Shown: in pieces, positions 35,500-45,192 of the stretch
How the letters are laid out: each line of letters begins with the position of its first letter
How positions within the stretch are numbered: position 1 is the stretch's first letter
Source: Bacilli bacterium
Lineage (GTDB): Bacteria; Bacillota_I; Bacilli_A; RFN20; CAG-826
NCBI GenBank assembly: GCA_035326105.1
Contig: DAOKYO010000002.1
Location: forward strand, 620,001 to 684,000
Length of the DNA stretch: 64,000 nt
Reading direction: 5' to 3'
The notes under the pieces: model-generated
The model's database searches: none
Seen by the model: the letters and a program-made list of their open reading frames with translations, nothing else
What the model was told of the DNA's origin: nothing
Translations under genes and position numbers: made by a program

Positions 35500-37133
35500 T
35501 TAATCAATATAGTTGGCAATCGTGGTCATCATTGCATTGTAGTAATTAACAAAAGTGTCAACACCATTGAAGGTCGAATTAGATTCAACATCGCTTGAAA
35601 ATGACGAATAGTTTCGGTAATAAGCTTGATACAGTTTGTTAAACGCCTCCAAAGAGAAATATTCACTATTAGCAAAGGACTTTACATACGCAGCATATTG
35701 ATTTTGATACTCGCTAATAAGATGGTACTTACTAGAATTATCGCTCTCTTGGTTGTCAATAATTGTATACCAATATAAGGGATTATGCTGCCAGTCGCGA
35801 TTAGACCCCTGCATTTTTGAATGGTAGGGCGATATGGTGGCCATGGCCTGGCCTCCATTACCGTCATATCCGACTCCAAGCGACCAATCATAATCATATG
35901 GAATAAAGTAAGCCTGACTACTTGCCGGCGAAAAATATATATAATAGTTATTTCCGTTATTTCTTAAGTCATCTTCGTTTCCGGTCAAATAACTAAGCGC
36001 CGCGTAGCGTAAAAAAGCATCCATATCAACCGCGGCTTCTAACTCATCTTTCATCACATCGGCGGAGGCATATTGGTTGGTGTTAAGAGTGACAAGAAGA
36101 TTAAGTAAGGCGGTATGGGTCGACTCGTCTTCATTCGTTTTCAAATCATATTTCGGATGATAGTAATTGAATGTGTCTTCCACGCCGACACCATTGGGGT
36201 TGATGAAATATTCACCATTGCTCTCATAAAAAGCATTGTTGGGAGTTAAATCCGCCATTCCCTGCGAATTATATAGCGCCTTATATAAATCACCGGCGGC
36301 ATTCTTTTTAGTAAGATATCGCCGCATAAAAGTCTTATCAATCGGCTCATTGACAGTCATAATTCCCATATTGACTATCGTGCTGCCGTTGTCAAAAGTA
36401 AAGGTTCCCAAAGTGGAATGGGGAGAGAAAGCGTTATATTTACGAAATAAACGATAAACAAATGGTTGATTAATTAAGCTCTGATCGTTGGTGTTGTTCC
36501 ACTTAATGTCGATTTTTTTCATTCCAAAAAGCGTCCGATCATCACGTTCTGTCAAAGCATCTCTTCATCCGTCCATGTTTTTTTTAGACCGTGCGTTTCA
36601 TAAAAATCTTCCTGCCAGGTCTCATTAAAGGATATTTTAAAACTAATCGGGGAAGAGATGGTTCCCGCACTGGCAAAATTATGACGCGAAGTATTCCCTT
36701 TGACCCGCAGTCCCACTTCATCAATTGAGTACTCGTGGTCATTCATCGTTAAAACCAGGTCTGCCGGAAGATAAAGTTCGTTTAAAGGGTCATCCTTTTG
36801 GGCTCCAAAGTCAGACATTTTTTGAATATTTTGCGCTGACATTGCAAAACTAAAACTAAGTTTAGTGTTGGGATTCCAAAAAGAAAGGTATTCCTCGCTA
36901 TTGACGATATAGGCATCACTCGGTTGCGGTATGTCGGTAAAATCCTCTAACGGATCCGTAATACTGGATGAGTCAACACTGCTGCTGGAAGTTGAGCCTA
37001 AAGAGTTGTCCTCCGAGGAAAGTGATGAACTGGTATTTGTATCACTTGAGTCCTCTAAAGAAGATGAGGAACCGCCAAAGGTACAACCGGTCAGCAGGAA
37101 GGGGAGAACCGCCAATAAATGCTTTCTTTTCAT
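35500..37133 (-). pseudogene. CotH-kinase lipoprotein, frameshifted
   Basis: The N-terminal part (37133 to 36552) has a lipobox (LLTGC), a Ser-rich linker and the CotH start (GLRVKGNTSRHNF, SFKISFNE), ending DEEML then TGA. The C-terminal part (from 36555) continues in another frame: LFGMKKIDIKWN, GIMTVNEPIDKTFMRRYL, YFIPYDYDWSLG. Together they make one CotH-type protein kinase of about 540 residues on the cell surface. Adding one T in the CTTTGACA tract (36550s) restores the frame. Alternatives are an assembly error, a recent mutation, or two translationally coupled halves, since the second part has a TTG overlapping the stop. Confidence 0.75.
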
Positions 37134-37142
37134 CTGTAGCTC

Positions 37143-37607
37143 CTAATTGATAATTTCTACCTTGGTATACAAATCGTGAATTAAAGGATTCGGCTCTTCG
37201 ATATGGGCAAAATAATTAGCGACGATTTCTGGAGGCACAATCAGTTCCTTGGCTCGTAAAGAGTTTTGGGCTAATGCCACGGCTAATGGTTTTTTCAAAT
37301 AGACCAGATGGTGAATATCAAATTCGGGTGTCTTTTCGACAAATTCTTGGCGATACTCGTTTTTAGCATTTATCGCATCGAGAATGACGGTCACGTCATC
37401 ATGAATACGCGCATAGTCATGAATTCGTTTGCGAAATGTCGCCCAAACAAATGATTCGTTAGAAAAATTCTTTCGACTCCCAAAAAATTCTTCTCGGATT
37501 GAATCGGCAGAAACAATGTAGGTGTGAGGATGACTTTTTTGATAGTTATCGGCCCAAGTGCTTTTTCCTGCTCCGGGAACGGCAGTGAGTACAATCAAGG
37601 TTTTCAT
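37143..37607 (-). CDS. P-loop kinase (polynucleotide-kinase-like)
   Basis: 154 residues. Walker A AVPGAGKSTWA near 9-19, then VSADSIREEFFG (the DxxR motif of PNK/zeta-like kinases) and LDAINAKNEYRQEF (Walker B-like). The family phosphorylates nucleic acid ends or small substrates; the substrate here is not evident. Lid-region Arg (NSLRAKE) is present. Ten bases separate it from the CotH-like lipoprotein gene downstream. Confidence 0.75.
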   Translation of the reverse strand: MKTLIVLTAVPGAGKSTWADNYQKSHPHTYIVSADSIREEFFGSRKNFSNESFVWATFRKRIHDYARIHDDVTVILDAINAKNEYRQEFVEKTPEFDIHHLVYLKKPLAVALAQNSLRAKELIVPPEIVANYFAHIEEPNPLIHDLYTKVEIIN

Positions 37608-37688
37608 GAGAAAACTCCTTTACCTTTTTAACTCTATAGGTTTATAGAAAGATTTTATCATATTTTTTTTATGATAAATATGTTTTAT

Positions 37689-37709
37689 AAAAAAAACGCG
37701 CATAGCGCG
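37689..37709 (-). terminator. Terminator after glutathione peroxidase gene
   Basis: On the minus strand CGCGC-TAT-GCGCG is followed by eight Ts. Short GC-rich stem, 7 bases after the stop codon. Confidence 0.8.
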
Positions 37710-37715
37710 CTCTTA

Positions 37716-38195
37716 TTATAGTAATTTGGCAACTTCTGGATCGAGTTCTTCCGGTTTCACCGCGGAGTCAAACCTACCCACAACCTCACCATTACGATCA
37801 ACCAAAAACTTGGTAAAGTTCCACCGTATACGTTTTCCGCCGCCCACGGCCGTTGCTTTTAAAAACTTGTATAACGGATCGGCCGCGGGTCCATTCACCT
37901 TAATCTTATTGAAGATTGGAAATGTCACCCCGTGCTTCAACGTGCATATTCCGACATACTCATCAATATCTTCCGGGGCCTGTCCACCAAACTGGTTGCA
38001 TGGAAAATCAAGAATGACAAAATCCTGATCCTTATACTTTTTATAAAGTTCCTCTAAGGCTGGATATTGCTTGGTATATCCGCAATGCGTAGCTGAATTA
38101 ATGATTAAGAGCACTTTGCCCTTGTAGGCAGCTAGACTCACATCTTCTAATTTATTATTTTTAACGATAAAATCATACACATTCATTTTTATCAC
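37716..38195 (-). CDS. Glutathione peroxidase family thiol peroxidase
   Basis: 159 residues with the GPx fold. NSATHCGYTKQY holds the peroxidatic Cys near residue 36, FPCNQFGGQ holds the Gln/second Cys region, and WNFTKFLVDRNG holds the Trp-Asn of the catalytic tetrad. Bacterial members usually reduce peroxides with thioredoxin rather than glutathione. It neighbours a free-methionine-sulfoxide reductase, suggesting a small oxidative-stress group. Confidence 0.92.
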   Translation of the reverse strand: MIKMNVYDFIVKNNKLEDVSLAAYKGKVLLIINSATHCGYTKQYPALEELYKKYKDQDFVILDFPCNQFGGQAPEDIDEYVGICTLKHGVTFPIFNKIKVNGPAADPLYKFLKATAVGGGKRIRWNFTKFLVDRNGEVVGRFDSAVKPEELDPEVAKLL

Positions 38196-38232
38196 CTCAT
38201 GAATATAGTAGCAGTATCTTTTTCTGACTGCA

Positions 38233-38688
38233 CTAAAGATGCTCGACCAGTATCTTCACTATGTCCTCAAGTCCTTGTTTATCTTCTTGATCAAAATTTG
38301 CTGACCGATAAGAATCAATATCCAATACCCCAAAAAATTGGTTGGGCAAAACTATTGGTAAGACGATTTCACTTTGACTACCTTCATCGCAAGCAATATG
38401 CCCGGGAAACTGGTGGACATCATCAACCAAGATTGTTTTTTGCGCGGCAGCGGCCGTTCCGCATACCCCTCTTCCCATTTCAATTGTCGTGCAGGCTACT
38501 TTTCCCTGAAAAGGTCCCAATTGCAACTGACCTTCGTTTAAAAGATAAAAGCCAACCCAGGAAAAGGAAGAAAACTCGTCCTTCAGTAAGGCTGCCGTAT
38601 TAGCCAAACTGGCAATAATTGTCGGCGAATCCGTCAGTAGAGCATCGAGACTTTCCTTAACCAGTTGGTAATGCTGTTTTTTATTCAT
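38233..38688 (-). CDS. msrC: Free methionine-(R)-sulfoxide reductase (GAF domain)
   Basis: 151 residues, a single GAF domain of the fRMsr type. FSWVGFYLL, GPFQGKVACTTI, GRGVCGTAA and FPGHIACDEGSQSE supply the three conserved cysteines and the substrate-binding acidic residues. It reduces free L-methionine-R-sulfoxide. It lies 37 bases before the peroxidase gene on the same strand and is probably co-transcribed with it. Confidence 0.9.
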   Translation of the reverse strand: MNKKQHYQLVKESLDALLTDSPTIIASLANTAALLKDEFSSFSWVGFYLLNEGQLQLGPFQGKVACTTIEMGRGVCGTAAAAQKTILVDDVHQFPGHIACDEGSQSEIVLPIVLPNQFFGVLDIDSYRSANFDQEDKQGLEDIVKILVEHL

Positions 38689-38752
38689 AACTTACTTCTT
38701 TCTAATGTATATTATATAATAATTATACAATAGTTATGCGGAGGCTTGCGAA

Positions 38753-40480
38753 ATGAATGAAATGTATACCAAAACAGGAATAATGATCTCCAGTGGTGAT
38801 ATCAATCGCTACCCACGTCCCGCTCTTGTTCGGAACTCCTTCTTTTCCTTAAATGGCAAATGGAATATAAAAATTCTTGATCAGGCCAATAAAAGTCGCC
38901 GTGAGGGAACGATTCTTGTTCCCTTTAGCATCGAAAGTGCTCTTGGGGGATTCAAAGACCAACTCCTACCAAAGGAAACCGCCGTTTATTCAAAAGAGTT
39001 TTCCCTTCCCAAAAGTTTTGTCAAAGCAAAAGTTATTTTACATTTTGAAGCCGTCGACTATGCCGCCAAAATAAAACTTAACGGCGAAGATATATTCGTT
39101 CATCGGGGCGGCTACACCCCTTTTGAAATCGATATCGCCTCATATTTAAAGGGAACAAATACCCTGGAAGTCATAGTTTCCGATCCGACCGACAGTGGTC
39201 GGCAGGAAAGGGGTAAGCAAACTTTAAAATCACACGGCATGTGGTATAGCCCCACCTCGGGAATATATGGAGCCGTTTGGCTTGAGGCCGTCAATCCTAA
39301 TTACGTTATCGATTACAATGTCACCGCCAACGTTCGCGATCAAAAAATAGTTTTTCATCTTGTCAATAGTGTGGAAAAATTTCACTATACTCTTACTGTC
39401 TACGAAAACAATACTCCCATCATCGTAAAGGAAATTGATCAACCTCTTACTGAAATTGATTTTATCGAAGGTCATCCGTGGTCACCCGATGATCCTTTCA
39501 TATACACTTTCCGTCTTTACAACGATAGTGACGACATAACCGGCTATTTTGGTTTCCGCGATGTCAGCATTGGCCCCGGTCATCGGGGAAAACCAGTCAT
39601 GCATCTTAATGGCAGGCCTTATTTTATCAACGGCCTGCTTGATCAGGGTTACTGGCCCGAATCGGGCTTGACGCCTCCTTCCCAAACGGCATTGAAACAG
39701 GATATCTTGCTCGCTAAAAAGTTTGGCTTTAATGCTATCCGTAAGCATATCAAGATCGAAGATAATTACTTTTATTACTATTGCGACCTTTTGGGAGTAT
39801 TCGTTATTCAGGATATGCCCAGCGGCGGCGATTATCACTTCTCAATGATGACGATTGTTCCCTCTTTGGGCTTTACCCATCGTAAAGACACCAAGTACCG
39901 GTCATTTGGTCGTAAAGACGCTGGAAACCGCGAAGAGTTTATCGATATGGTAAGGACCAATGTCGGCCGTTTACAAAAACATCCTTCCATCGTTATTTGG
40001 ACTATCTTTAACGAAGGTTGGGGTCAATTTGATAGCGTAAAATTAACCAACTTTGTCAAGAGCCTTGATCCGACGCGCCTAATCGACAGCGCCTCGGGTT
40101 GGTTTGACCAAAAAGCGGGCGATTTCAATAGCGTTCATCGCTACTTTAGAAAACTTAAGCCGGCGAATAAAAAAGATTCCCGGGCATATTTTATCTCCGA
40201 ATTTGGCGGCTATTCATTAGCTCTTGACTTTCATCGTTTTAACGAAGAGAAAGAGTATGGTTATCGAAAATTCAAAACCACGATTGACTTAGAAAATGCT
40301 TTTATTCAATTATATCGCGAAGAGGTAATGCCCCTATTTCTTTCCGGATTAGCCGGGGTCATCTACACGCAATTATGCGATGTGGAAGAAGAGACTAATG
40401 GCCTTATTACTTACGACCGGAAGATCGAAAAAATGCACGCCGATAAAATCTATTCCATATTAAGCAAGATTCACTACTGA
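38753..40480 (+). CDS. Glycoside hydrolase family 2
   Basis: 575 residues. The sugar-binding jelly-roll domain (about 20-180), an Ig-like domain (185-270) and a TIM barrel (275-575) follow the GH2 layout. The acid/base Glu421 is in IFNEGWG and the nucleophile Glu483 in ISEFGGY. No signal peptide, so it acts on imported oligosaccharides. GH2 covers beta-galactosidase, beta-glucuronidase and arabinopyranosidase; its short size favours a small exo-enzyme, but the sugar is not determinable. GCGGAGG lies before the ATG. It converges with plsC with a 7-base overlap. Confidence 0.85.
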   Translation: MNEMYTKTGIMISSGDINRYPRPALVRNSFFSLNGKWNIKILDQANKSRREGTILVPFSIESALGGFKDQLLPKETAVYSKEFSLPKSFVKAKVILHFEAVDYAAKIKLNGEDIFVHRGGYTPFEIDIASYLKGTNTLEVIVSDPTDSGRQERGKQTLKSHGMWYSPTSGIYGAVWLEAVNPNYVIDYNVTANVRDQKIVFHLVNSVEKFHYTLTVYENNTPIIVKEIDQPLTEIDFIEGHPWSPDDPFIYTFRLYNDSDDITGYFGFRDVSIGPGHRGKPVMHLNGRPYFINGLLDQGYWPESGLTPPSQTALKQDILLAKKFGFNAIRKHIKIEDNYFYYYCDLLGVFVIQDMPSGGDYHFSMMTIVPSLGFTHRKDTKYRSFGRKDAGNREEFIDMVRTNVGRLQKHPSIVIWTIFNEGWGQFDSVKLTNFVKSLDPTRLIDSASGWFDQKAGDFNSVHRYFRKLKPANKKDSRAYFISEFGGYSLALDFHRFNEEKEYGYRKFKTTIDLENAFIQLYREEVMPLFLSGLAGVIYTQLCDVEEETNGLITYDRKIEKMHADKIYSILSKIHY

Positions 40481-41280
40481 TCTTGTTTCTCTTTAAATAC
40501 GTAATCGTAATATTCAACTTCGTTTTCCGTGCCTGCGATTTTACTCATAAAATCGTAACACTGATCGCGAAGTTTTTTACTTGCCTCCACTTTGGAAAGG
40601 CTTAGATCCGGGTAAAAGGGTTTACTGAGATATATGACCATTCTCGGCTTTCTAATTTTTGGAAAAAAGAAGGCTTTTTTATATACCGTGCACATGGCCA
40701 CTACCGGAGCATTAAACGAAACCGGATAACCAAACGACGCATCACTGAAAGGCCTTATTTTTGTATAAAAAGGCCAAATATGCGCCTCGGGATAAATTGC
40801 GATTATATTGTGATGACTGAGACGGTACTCCATCGCTTTCAAAAAGTTTTTCGCCCCGCCAAAGGTCTGAGGAAGAGGAAGTATTCCCAACATATTAACA
40901 AACGAACCTAAACCCTTGATCCCCACCGCGGCCGGATTGGCCACCAGTGCCACTCTTCTCCCCTGTCCAACATTGACATAGGGGATAGCCATATCAATCC
41001 AGCGCGTATGATTCCCATAGATAAAATAGCCTTTTTTCTTTAGTGAACGGACATTCTTCCGCCCTTTGACAATAATATTAAAGCCAAAGAATGTAACGAT
41101 GGCCACAATTGGACTCGCAAAAAAATAGTACAGAAACCAACTCCAAAAACGATATATTTTTCCCTTGTGAATATATTTAAAGTTTTTGCTATTAATCTTT
41201 TTTTGTGGAACCCGGCTACCCGAAAAATCATCATTTAACAAATCGGAGTAATAGATGGTTTTTTTATGTCTTTTCATCAT
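40474..41280 (-). CDS. plsC: 1-acyl-glycerol-3-phosphate acyltransferase (PlsC family)
   Basis: 268 residues. An N-terminal membrane helix (about 45-70) is followed by the NHTRWID motif (NHx4D) near residue 94 and IYPEAHIWPF in place of the usual PEGTRS block. It transfers an acyl chain to lysophosphatidic acid at the membrane. The altered second motif is seen in some PlsC-like proteins, so the exact acceptor may differ. It is one base downstream of the UPF0316 gene and likely in one transcript with it. Confidence 0.85.
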   Translation of the reverse strand: MMKRHKKTIYYSDLLNDDFSGSRVPQKKINSKNFKYIHKGKIYRFWSWFLYYFFASPIVAIVTFFGFNIIVKGRKNVRSLKKKGYFIYGNHTRWIDMAIPYVNVGQGRRVALVANPAAVGIKGLGSFVNMLGILPLPQTFGGAKNFLKAMEYRLSHHNIIAIYPEAHIWPFYTKIRPFSDASFGYPVSFNAPVVAMCTVYKKAFFFPKIRKPRMVIYLSKPFYPDLSLSKVEASKKLRDQCYDFMSKIAGTENEVEYYDYVFKEKQDQ

Positions 41281-41281
41281 A

Positions 41282-41845
41282 CTACTTGCGCAACAAAGAA
41301 TACCGACGCGGTAAAAATCCTCCGTAAACGTTATTAATATCGCTTACTCCTACCATCGCCTGATTATCTATTTCCTTAATGTCGTTAATTAATTCCGGAG
41401 CATGACGGCGTTCGACAAATATCATCAAGATGGTACGGTCGGTATTAAAACCTTTCCCCTTGATGGAGGTAACTCCAATCTTTCGCTCATGAACGAGGTG
41501 AACTATTTCAGTAGCTTTTTCCGGAATGGCTATTACTTGTAAAAGGACCTTACCGAAGGCCAGTTTTTTCTCGATGGTCGAGCCCAAGGCTACTCCCGAA
41601 GCAAATCCGAGGGCATAGGTAATACCTTTTAATGGAAAAGTGGAGACATCATCGATGACATTGGCGGCGACAAAAACCCAAATTAAAACCTCAAAAAAGG
41701 ATAAAATGGCTCCGAGCGTCTTAAACCCTCTTTGCACTAAAATTACCCGTACTGTCGAGATTGAAACCTCAAGTAATTTAGCCAGAAAAATAAATAACAA
41801 CATCCACCAAGGAACCGCGGTAAAAAAGGCTATAATGGCATCCAT
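41282..41845 (-). CDS. UPF0316/DUF2179 membrane protein
   Basis: 187 residues from ATG 41845 (GAGGAG upstream; the frame is open to 41881). Three N-terminal transmembrane helices carry LEVSISTVRVILVQRG. A cytosolic DUF2179 domain follows (KGKGFNTDRTILMIFVERRH). The family (YebE) has no proven function; DUF2179 is also found in YitT-type proteins. Confidence 0.85.
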   Translation of the reverse strand: MDAIIAFFTAVPWWMLLFIFLAKLLEVSISTVRVILVQRGFKTLGAILSFFEVLIWVFVAANVIDDVSTFPLKGITYALGFASGVALGSTIEKKLAFGKVLLQVIAIPEKATEIVHLVHERKIGVTSIKGKGFNTDRTILMIFVERRHAPELINDIKEIDNQAMVGVSDINNVYGGFLPRRYSLLRK

Positions 41846-41947
41846 AAGAAAGTACTCCTCATCGCTAAAGTCTGATATCATTTTACTAGAAATAAACTTT
41901 TTAACAATAAGATAGACTTATTAATCAATATTTCATTCCTCGTTTGT

Positions 41948-41953
41948 TATAAT
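41948..41953 (+). promoter_or_regulatory. Extended -10 promoter before endonuclease gene
   Basis: TATAAT preceded by TGT (extended -10), 18 bases before the ATG at 41972, so the leader is very short; GAGG lies between. No clear -35. Confidence 0.5.
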
Positions 41954-41971
41954 TGAAAACGAGGCTTAATA

Positions 41972-43429
41972 ATGAAAAAAAGATTTAAATGGCTGTCAGT
42001 TTTATCGCTTATAACTTTAACCGCTTCCTTCAGGCTAGAAAGCTCGGTTAAACCCTTAAGAGTTGAAGGGCTCTCAACGATGAGCATTTCTACTTTTGAC
42101 AAGAGTGATAGCGAGGTGAATTCCTACTATCAAGGAGTAGACGGTTATCAGGGTGAAGAGTTAAAGTCGCGTCTACACGACATCATAAAAGATCACACTG
42201 CCTACACATATTCTGAAGATGTTGACATCATGAAAATTACCGATCGCGATTGGGCGCTTTCGCCGTTAAGCCCCACGCAACTGGCCAATTGGAATCCTTC
42301 GGTTGATACTGGTATCGGCGATCCGTATTTGAAACTTTTGTATGGCGGAAATTATAACGGAACTGCTTCCGCAATCAAGTGGAGCGATGACCACACTACT
42401 GTATGGAATAAAGAGCACGTTTGGGCAAAGTCCCACGGCAATTTCGATACGAACGCCCCAGCTGGAACCGATCTTCACCACTTAATCGCCGCCGATCAGG
42501 GAATAAATAATTTTCACAGCAATTATGATTATGGTATGCCCACCGAAAATGTTGAGTCCCTGTCGGATGAACGAGGAAACCCTACGACCTCACTTCGAGG
42601 AACGAGCCTTGACTCACCAAATTATGTTGTTTTTGCTCCTCCAGAAGAGGACCGAGGGGATGTTGCCCGCGCCTTGTTCTACATGGCTACACGCTACTAT
42701 GAATGGAAGAGTCTTGCCGAGCCTAAACTTGTCATCTTGGATGAGCCAACCTATACTTCAACCGCGGTTAGTTCCAGTCCAACAAGCCCGGGAAAGATGG
42801 CGTTTCTTAAAACACTGCTCCAATGGAATGAACTTGATCCCGTAAGCGATTACGAGATTCATCGTAATAATCTGATCGACATTAATTTTCAACACAATCG
42901 CAACCCCTATATCGACCATCCGGAATGGGTGAACATTGTCTATGATACGGCTTACGACGGCCCTGGAGCCACAATCGAGACGGGAAGCGCCTGCACAATC
43001 GGAAACTGCGCCAGTCAAGAAGTTAATCCCTTTGACCTGGCCAGCATCTCTTTGAATACTGACCAAGTTAAAACCGAGTATTATATCGGTGAAGCATTTA
43101 GTGGCGAGGGTTTAATTGTCACCGCCAAATTGGGCGATGGCTCGAGCCATACAGTGGATAACTATACTTCGTCTTACACCGATGGTTACTTGCTAAACGA
43201 GGCCGGAGAATTTACCGTGACTATTTCATATAGCGAAAATAATATCTTAAAAACGGCCACCTACTCAATTATGGTTCAAGCCAAGTCAATCATTCCCGGA
43301 ATTGATAATACGACTCTCTATCAGATATTGGGTGCCGCTCTAATCATTATATTGTCGGTCGGCTCCACTCTTCTTACAAAGAAAAGCAAACGAAAACGGA
43401 AGAAGAATACTAAATCCAGGAAACGATAA
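41972..43429 (+). CDS. Surface endonuclease I with C-terminal anchor
   Basis: 485 residues. Signal peptide (about 1-25), endonuclease I domain (about 45-320) with NKEHVWAKSHG, DLHHLIAAD and GINNFHSNYDYG, then HNRNPYIDHPEW. A Big-type Ig domain follows (about 355-435) and a C-terminal membrane helix ends in many Lys/Arg residues (about 445-485). It is the third intact secreted nuclease in the window, probably anchored outside the cell for DNA scavenging. Confidence 0.87.
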   Translation: MKKRFKWLSVLSLITLTASFRLESSVKPLRVEGLSTMSISTFDKSDSEVNSYYQGVDGYQGEELKSRLHDIIKDHTAYTYSEDVDIMKITDRDWALSPLSPTQLANWNPSVDTGIGDPYLKLLYGGNYNGTASAIKWSDDHTTVWNKEHVWAKSHGNFDTNAPAGTDLHHLIAADQGINNFHSNYDYGMPTENVESLSDERGNPTTSLRGTSLDSPNYVVFAPPEEDRGDVARALFYMATRYYEWKSLAEPKLVILDEPTYTSTAVSSSPTSPGKMAFLKTLLQWNELDPVSDYEIHRNNLIDINFQHNRNPYIDHPEWVNIVYDTAYDGPGATIETGSACTIGNCASQEVNPFDLASISLNTDQVKTEYYIGEAFSGEGLIVTAKLGDGSSHTVDNYTSSYTDGYLLNEAGEFTVTISYSENNILKTATYSIMVQAKSIIPGIDNTTLYQILGAALIIILSVGSTLLTKKSKRKRKKNTKSRKR

Positions 43430-43431
43430 TA

Positions 43432-43463
43432 AAAAAACTTGATGTGTTGAGCATCAAGTTTTA
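43432..43463. terminator. Bidirectional terminator
   Basis: AAAACTTGATG pairs with CATCAAGTTTT across a seven-base loop, between the convergent nuclease and antiporter genes. Confidence 0.9.
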
Positions 43464-43467
43464 TTTT

Positions 43468-44841
43468 TTATTGAACTGCTTTAGCCGCGGCATCAGCCTT
43501 TTCCCGAGGCGTAACATTATCGGCTTCAGGAATTTCACCCGCTCTTTTAAGCGCAATCTTCGTTACGACCGGGCCGATAACTTCATAGATGATCGTTGCG
43601 GCTAAGATAACAAACAGAATCATATCGCCATAGGTCATATCGCCGAAACCGGCACCGATTAATTCCGGGAAAGTCCGCTGTGCTTGCGTCGCCAGACCAA
43701 TAGCCACACCGGCTTGAGGAATAAGCATCCAGCCGAGATTTTTCTTGATTGAAGGGTCGCTCTTCGTAATCGTAGCCCCCAAGAAAGCTCCCAGGAATTT
43801 ACCGCTGACCCGAGCGAGAACATAAACCGCCAAAATAATATAAAGATAAGCGTTGCCACCTTTGTTAAAGCTTAAACTTGCTCCGCTCAAAATAAAGAAG
43901 AACATAAAAAGCGGCGGTGTCCAACGATCGACTTGCTCCAGCAGTTGCTCACCATCATTCTTCCGGAAATTGACAAATGAAGCGCCAATCATCATGCAAA
44001 GAAGCAAGGAACTAAAGTTGGTCCCCCACCAGGTAATGCTTGAAACACCGACTCCCAGAAAAACAAAGAAAATCAATATCATCAAACGGTTGGCCCGGCT
44101 TTTAAAAAAGCGACAGGCGAACGAGGCGACGTATCCAAAGCAGAATCCCACCGCCAAAGAAGCGATAATAACCGTTACCGGTTTAATCAGAATACTGATG
44201 ATATCAATGGCTCCGCCGTTGGCTAACACTTTGGAAATAGAAAAGAAAACCGCAAAAGAAATTAGGGCGACGGCGTCATCGAGAGCCACCACCGGTAAAA
44301 GCGTGCTGACAACCGGTCCCCGAGCCCGATATTGGCGGACAACCATCAAAGTGGCGGCCGGAGCGGTTGCGGAAGCGATAGCCCCTAAGGTAAAGGCAAC
44401 CGGAAGCGGAACAATCTCGTGATTGATCAGGTGAATAATAATCAAAACCAGCATGACCAGTAACATTGCGATGACCCCTTCAAAGACGGTAATCATAATA
44501 ATGTTCTTGCCCGTTTTCTTCAGAGTACCCAATTTAAAAGAAGTACCGATAGTTAAGGCGATAAACCCGAGGGCGATATCGGAAAAAACCGAAAGATTCG
44601 CGATGTCGGCGCTGCTTAATCCAAAAGAGAAATTTCCAAATTTTACATTTCCCAATAAAGTCGGTCCAAGAAGAATTCCGACCAAAAGATATCCGGTGAC
44701 ATTGGGAAGTTTGACAACTTTCATCAGACGAGTGGATAGAAGTCCCAATCCCAAAGCTAAAGCTAAATGAAGAACGGTAATTGATAGCGTTGTCGTCCCG
44801 CCCTCAGCAAAAATTAAAAGTGAATTAACAATTGAAAACAT
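43468..44841 (-). CDS. CPA2-family cation:proton antiporter
   Basis: 457 residues with about 12-13 transmembrane helices and no C-terminal regulatory domain. GYLLVGILLGPTLLG and the ALDDAVALISFAVF segment (paired Asp of the transport core) are typical of the KefB/NapA branch. It exchanges Na+ or K+ for protons. It starts 9 bases after a small PII-like gene and lacks a ribosome site of its own, so it is probably coupled to it. Confidence 0.88.
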   Translation of the reverse strand: MFSIVNSLLIFAEGGTTTLSITVLHLALALGLGLLSTRLMKVVKLPNVTGYLLVGILLGPTLLGNVKFGNFSFGLSSADIANLSVFSDIALGFIALTIGTSFKLGTLKKTGKNIIMITVFEGVIAMLLVMLVLIIIHLINHEIVPLPVAFTLGAIASATAPAATLMVVRQYRARGPVVSTLLPVVALDDAVALISFAVFFSISKVLANGGAIDIISILIKPVTVIIASLAVGFCFGYVASFACRFFKSRANRLMILIFFVFLGVGVSSITWWGTNFSSLLLCMMIGASFVNFRKNDGEQLLEQVDRWTPPLFMFFFILSGASLSFNKGGNAYLYIILAVYVLARVSGKFLGAFLGATITKSDPSIKKNLGWMLIPQAGVAIGLATQAQRTFPELIGAGFGDMTYGDMILFVILAATIIYEVIGPVVTKIALKRAGEIPEADNVTPREKADAAAKAVQ

Positions 44842-44850
44842 AATCGTCTA

Positions 44851-45192
44851 TTAAAAACTCCCTTCATAGCCATGAAGTTCGACATCAAACATTCCACCCT
44901 TGGTAAGAGTGAAATTTTGGGTGACATCACGAACAATTGATTTGGCCCGTTCAAGATCATTGCCTTTTACCACGATATATAATGTGGTATTGGACTGATA
45001 CTTGTCGTGGACAACATCGTTTAAATTACCAAACATTGGCATATCGCCAACATAGGTATCGCAGGTTATCGCGTGACGAAGACTGGCCGTGGGAATAATC
45101 GTTCCATTAAACCCGGCTTGGGAAAGCTCCTTTAACATGGCATGCATATTATCAGTGTTTTCCGAAATTACGTATAATAAATAATAACTCAT
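44851..45192 (-). CDS. Small PII-like protein
   Basis: 113 residues. The pattern YYLLYVISENTDNMHAMLKE, GFNGTIIPT, then TTLYIVVKGNDLERAKSIVRDV fits the ferredoxin-like strand-helix-strand repeat of PII-like regulators. Residues 40-75 would be the T-loop region. No enzyme motif. It sits directly before the antiporter gene, so regulation of that transporter by a bound nucleotide is a reasonable guess. The fold assignment is by eye. Confidence 0.55.
   Translation of the reverse strand: MSYYLLYVISENTDNMHAMLKELSQAGFNGTIIPTASLRHAITCDTYVGDMPMFGNLNDVVHDKYQSNTTLYIVVKGNDLERAKSIVRDVTQNFTLTKGGMFDVELHGYEGSF

Noticed and set aside
35349..35500. Attachment-site repeat of the tRNA-Leu 3' end
   Set aside because: No second copy of the tRNA end was seen in the adjacent island, so integration at this tRNA is unproven.
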